A stretch of DNA of 64,000 nucleotides from Brachycybe producta. Taxonomy: Eukaryota; Arthropoda; Diplopoda; Playtdesmida; Andrognathidae. Location of the stretch: the NCBI GenBank assembly GCA_036925085.1, contig JAUPFP010000045.1:1504028-1568027 (forward strand). The letters run 5' to 3'. The notes under the pieces were generated by a model. The model was not told the origin of the DNA and ran no database searches. It saw only the letters and a program-made list of their open reading frames with translations. Shown here piece after piece: positions 1-64,000 of the stretch (within the stretch, counting starts at the first letter, position 1; each line of letters starts with the position of its first letter). The translations under genes and the position numbers were made by a program.

Positions 1-200
1 AAAATAACCTTTTTATTTGGGTATTTTTTTAAAATTTTTGTCTACAAAAAAGTTTATTTTGAAAGATATCAACATGAAAATACATATGAAGTAATTTAGC
101 TACCGTTCTAGTTTCTAACACACTTTCAATTTCATCTTAGTGTTGCGTTTCTGGAACGGTAGAATAACCAGAATTTTAAAACCAGGTGTTTATAAAATAT
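1..200. mobile_element. Family A palindromic element, right arm
   Basis: It carries the family A marks AAGTTTATTTTGAAAGATAT, CATGAAAATAC and TTCTAGTTTCTAA followed by CACTTTCAA. It lies in the intron after exon 29 and is cut by the window start. Confidence 0.6.
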
Positions 201-231
201 CGTAACGCTGTTTAAAGGAAAGAATACATAC

Positions 232-62908
<62,677 letters not shown>

Positions 62909-63100
62909 CCTCACTCTTCTCAGTTCCGACCAAGGAATTCAATTATTGAAGTAAACTAACGTGAAAAAGTCCACTCTTAATGACTTTTCGGTCAATTTCA
63001 ATGACCATTTATCACTTTGACAGTGTTTTTTCATTGTGATTATTTTTCAATGAATGTTTTGATTGTTTTCCTGTTAATTGAATTTATATGTGCAGTATTT
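62909..63100 (-). promoter_or_regulatory. Probable 5' UTR / proximal promoter of the ferlin gene
   Basis: This sequence lies directly upstream of the start codon on the minus strand. I see no TATA box or CpG-rich stretch and cannot fix a transcription start; a further noncoding 5' exon could lie outside the window. Placement rests only on adjacency to the ATG. Confidence 0.3.
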
Positions 63101-64000
63101 AAATAATACTTTTGTGTTTTTGTCGACAATCATATATACAGGTGATACATCGAAAAAAAAGGAGAGATTGTGTCGCATTGAAAAAAACGTCCTCTTGGTG
63201 CCGCCTGCCTGTTGCAAATGAGCGGCTGCTTGTTGCGGTTTTTGCAGCTGCAACTGACTGCTGCCGTATGGAAAACAATTTCAAGTTTTATGGATTTGAT
63301 GAAAGAGAGACCTCTAACAGCAATAGCACAAACTACAATACATGTGTGAATGAGATTTCAGGTGTATTATTTTCATGCGCGTTGTTAGTTTCCAAATTCT
63401 AGTCATGAACTTGTGTGCAAAACACAGCATACAACCAGGCACTTACATGTACTGACTAGAAACCCTTGTGTCCGCAATATTCGGGGTTGGGCCCACCCCA
63501 CCAAAAACTTGTTTCCAAGTGACAAGCAAAGCAGCTACAGAAATTAGAAACATTTTTTTAAGATGGAACTATGGTCCATCAATTTTTTCATTTTTTTGGC
63601 AATTTTTACTATTTTGAAATTGTTTTTTTTTTCTCCTGATGGCCCTGTAAAGCTCTGAAATGAACTCAGGATGACCGTAAAAACACAAATTCAAAACAGT
63701 AACAATTGTCAAAAAATGAAAATATTCCATATTTTCAAAAAATGGCAGAAAATGATTCTAGATAGCTTGAAAAGCACTGAATATAATCCTTAACCTAACT
63801 TTACTGAGGGTCATTCAGGGTCACTCAAGGTCACTTCAAAGTCATTTAAAAAAAATTTGAAAACAAATTAATATTCAGTCGTCCAAGGTCACTCAAGGTC
63901 ATTTAAAAATACCTAACGTAATCTAACCTAACAAACTAACTTAATTAACTTTTTCTCTTCCCAAAATGACTGAATGACCTTGAAGAGTATTTCTTTTGCC
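63101..64000. other. Upstream flank of the ferlin gene
   Basis: No supported gene. GGTCACTCAAGGTCA-type repeats are at 63806-63845 and 63878-63905. A 96-codon plus-strand frame at 63112 has no recognisable features. Confidence 0.4.

Noticed and set aside
63780..63960. TAACCTAAC-like stretches as an interstitial telomere repeat.
   Set aside because: Only one or two units with irregular spacing; not an array.

Overview
The window is animal genomic DNA, AT-rich (roughly two thirds A+T by eye), with no prokaryotic operons, no tRNA or rRNA genes and no intact transposase. Its one confident protein gene is an otoferlin-type ferlin (multi-C2-domain membrane-fusion protein) on the minus strand. I assembled 29 coding exons, from the ATG at 62908 down to 232. 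Reading phases agree at every junction and the exons sum to 4,212 bases, or 1,404 codons. The C-terminal part of the protein (last C2 domains and membrane anchor) lies beyond base 1 of the window. The species cannot be fixed from sequence alone; the divergence, small exons and dense short palindromic transposons suggest an invertebrate bilaterian.

Layout: 1-22.3 kb holds exons 29 to 2, with introns of 70 bp to 5.2 kb that are mostly filled by MITEs and fold-back elements. 22.3-62.8 kb is a single 40.5-kb first intron. 62.83-62.91 kb is the first coding exon. 62.9-64 kb is upstream sequence.

The giant first intron is not just repeats. On the opposite (+) strand, from about 33.1 to 44.4 kb, there is a stretch with a promoter-like cluster (CRE/E-box, two inverted CCAAT boxes, a TATA-like site). 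It also has a 395-base GC-richer exon-like block and a tandemly duplicated series of small exon-like units with good AG/GT borders and 64-77 bp introns. A long putative terminal exon follows, with a tandem array whose units carry hairpins of up to 21 bp. The units share sequence but not reading frame, so I interpret the locus as a spliced, repeat-rich long noncoding RNA nested antisense inside the ferlin gene. This is the best candidate for an undescribed system here, but it is inference without transcript data.

Repeats: at least five palindromic or TIR families recur. Family A is about 300-350 bp with TTAAGGTGG-type ends and is present about 20 times. Family B is hAT-like with an 8-bp target duplication. 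Family C is a 300-bp fold-back with TTTAAATGCATTTAAA near its ends. Family D is hAT-like with CAGGCA ends and carries GC-box and CRE-like palindromes. Family E is a 130-200 bp fold-back. There is also a probable solo LTR, an FB-like array of TTTGCCCTAAA units, and several minisatellites.
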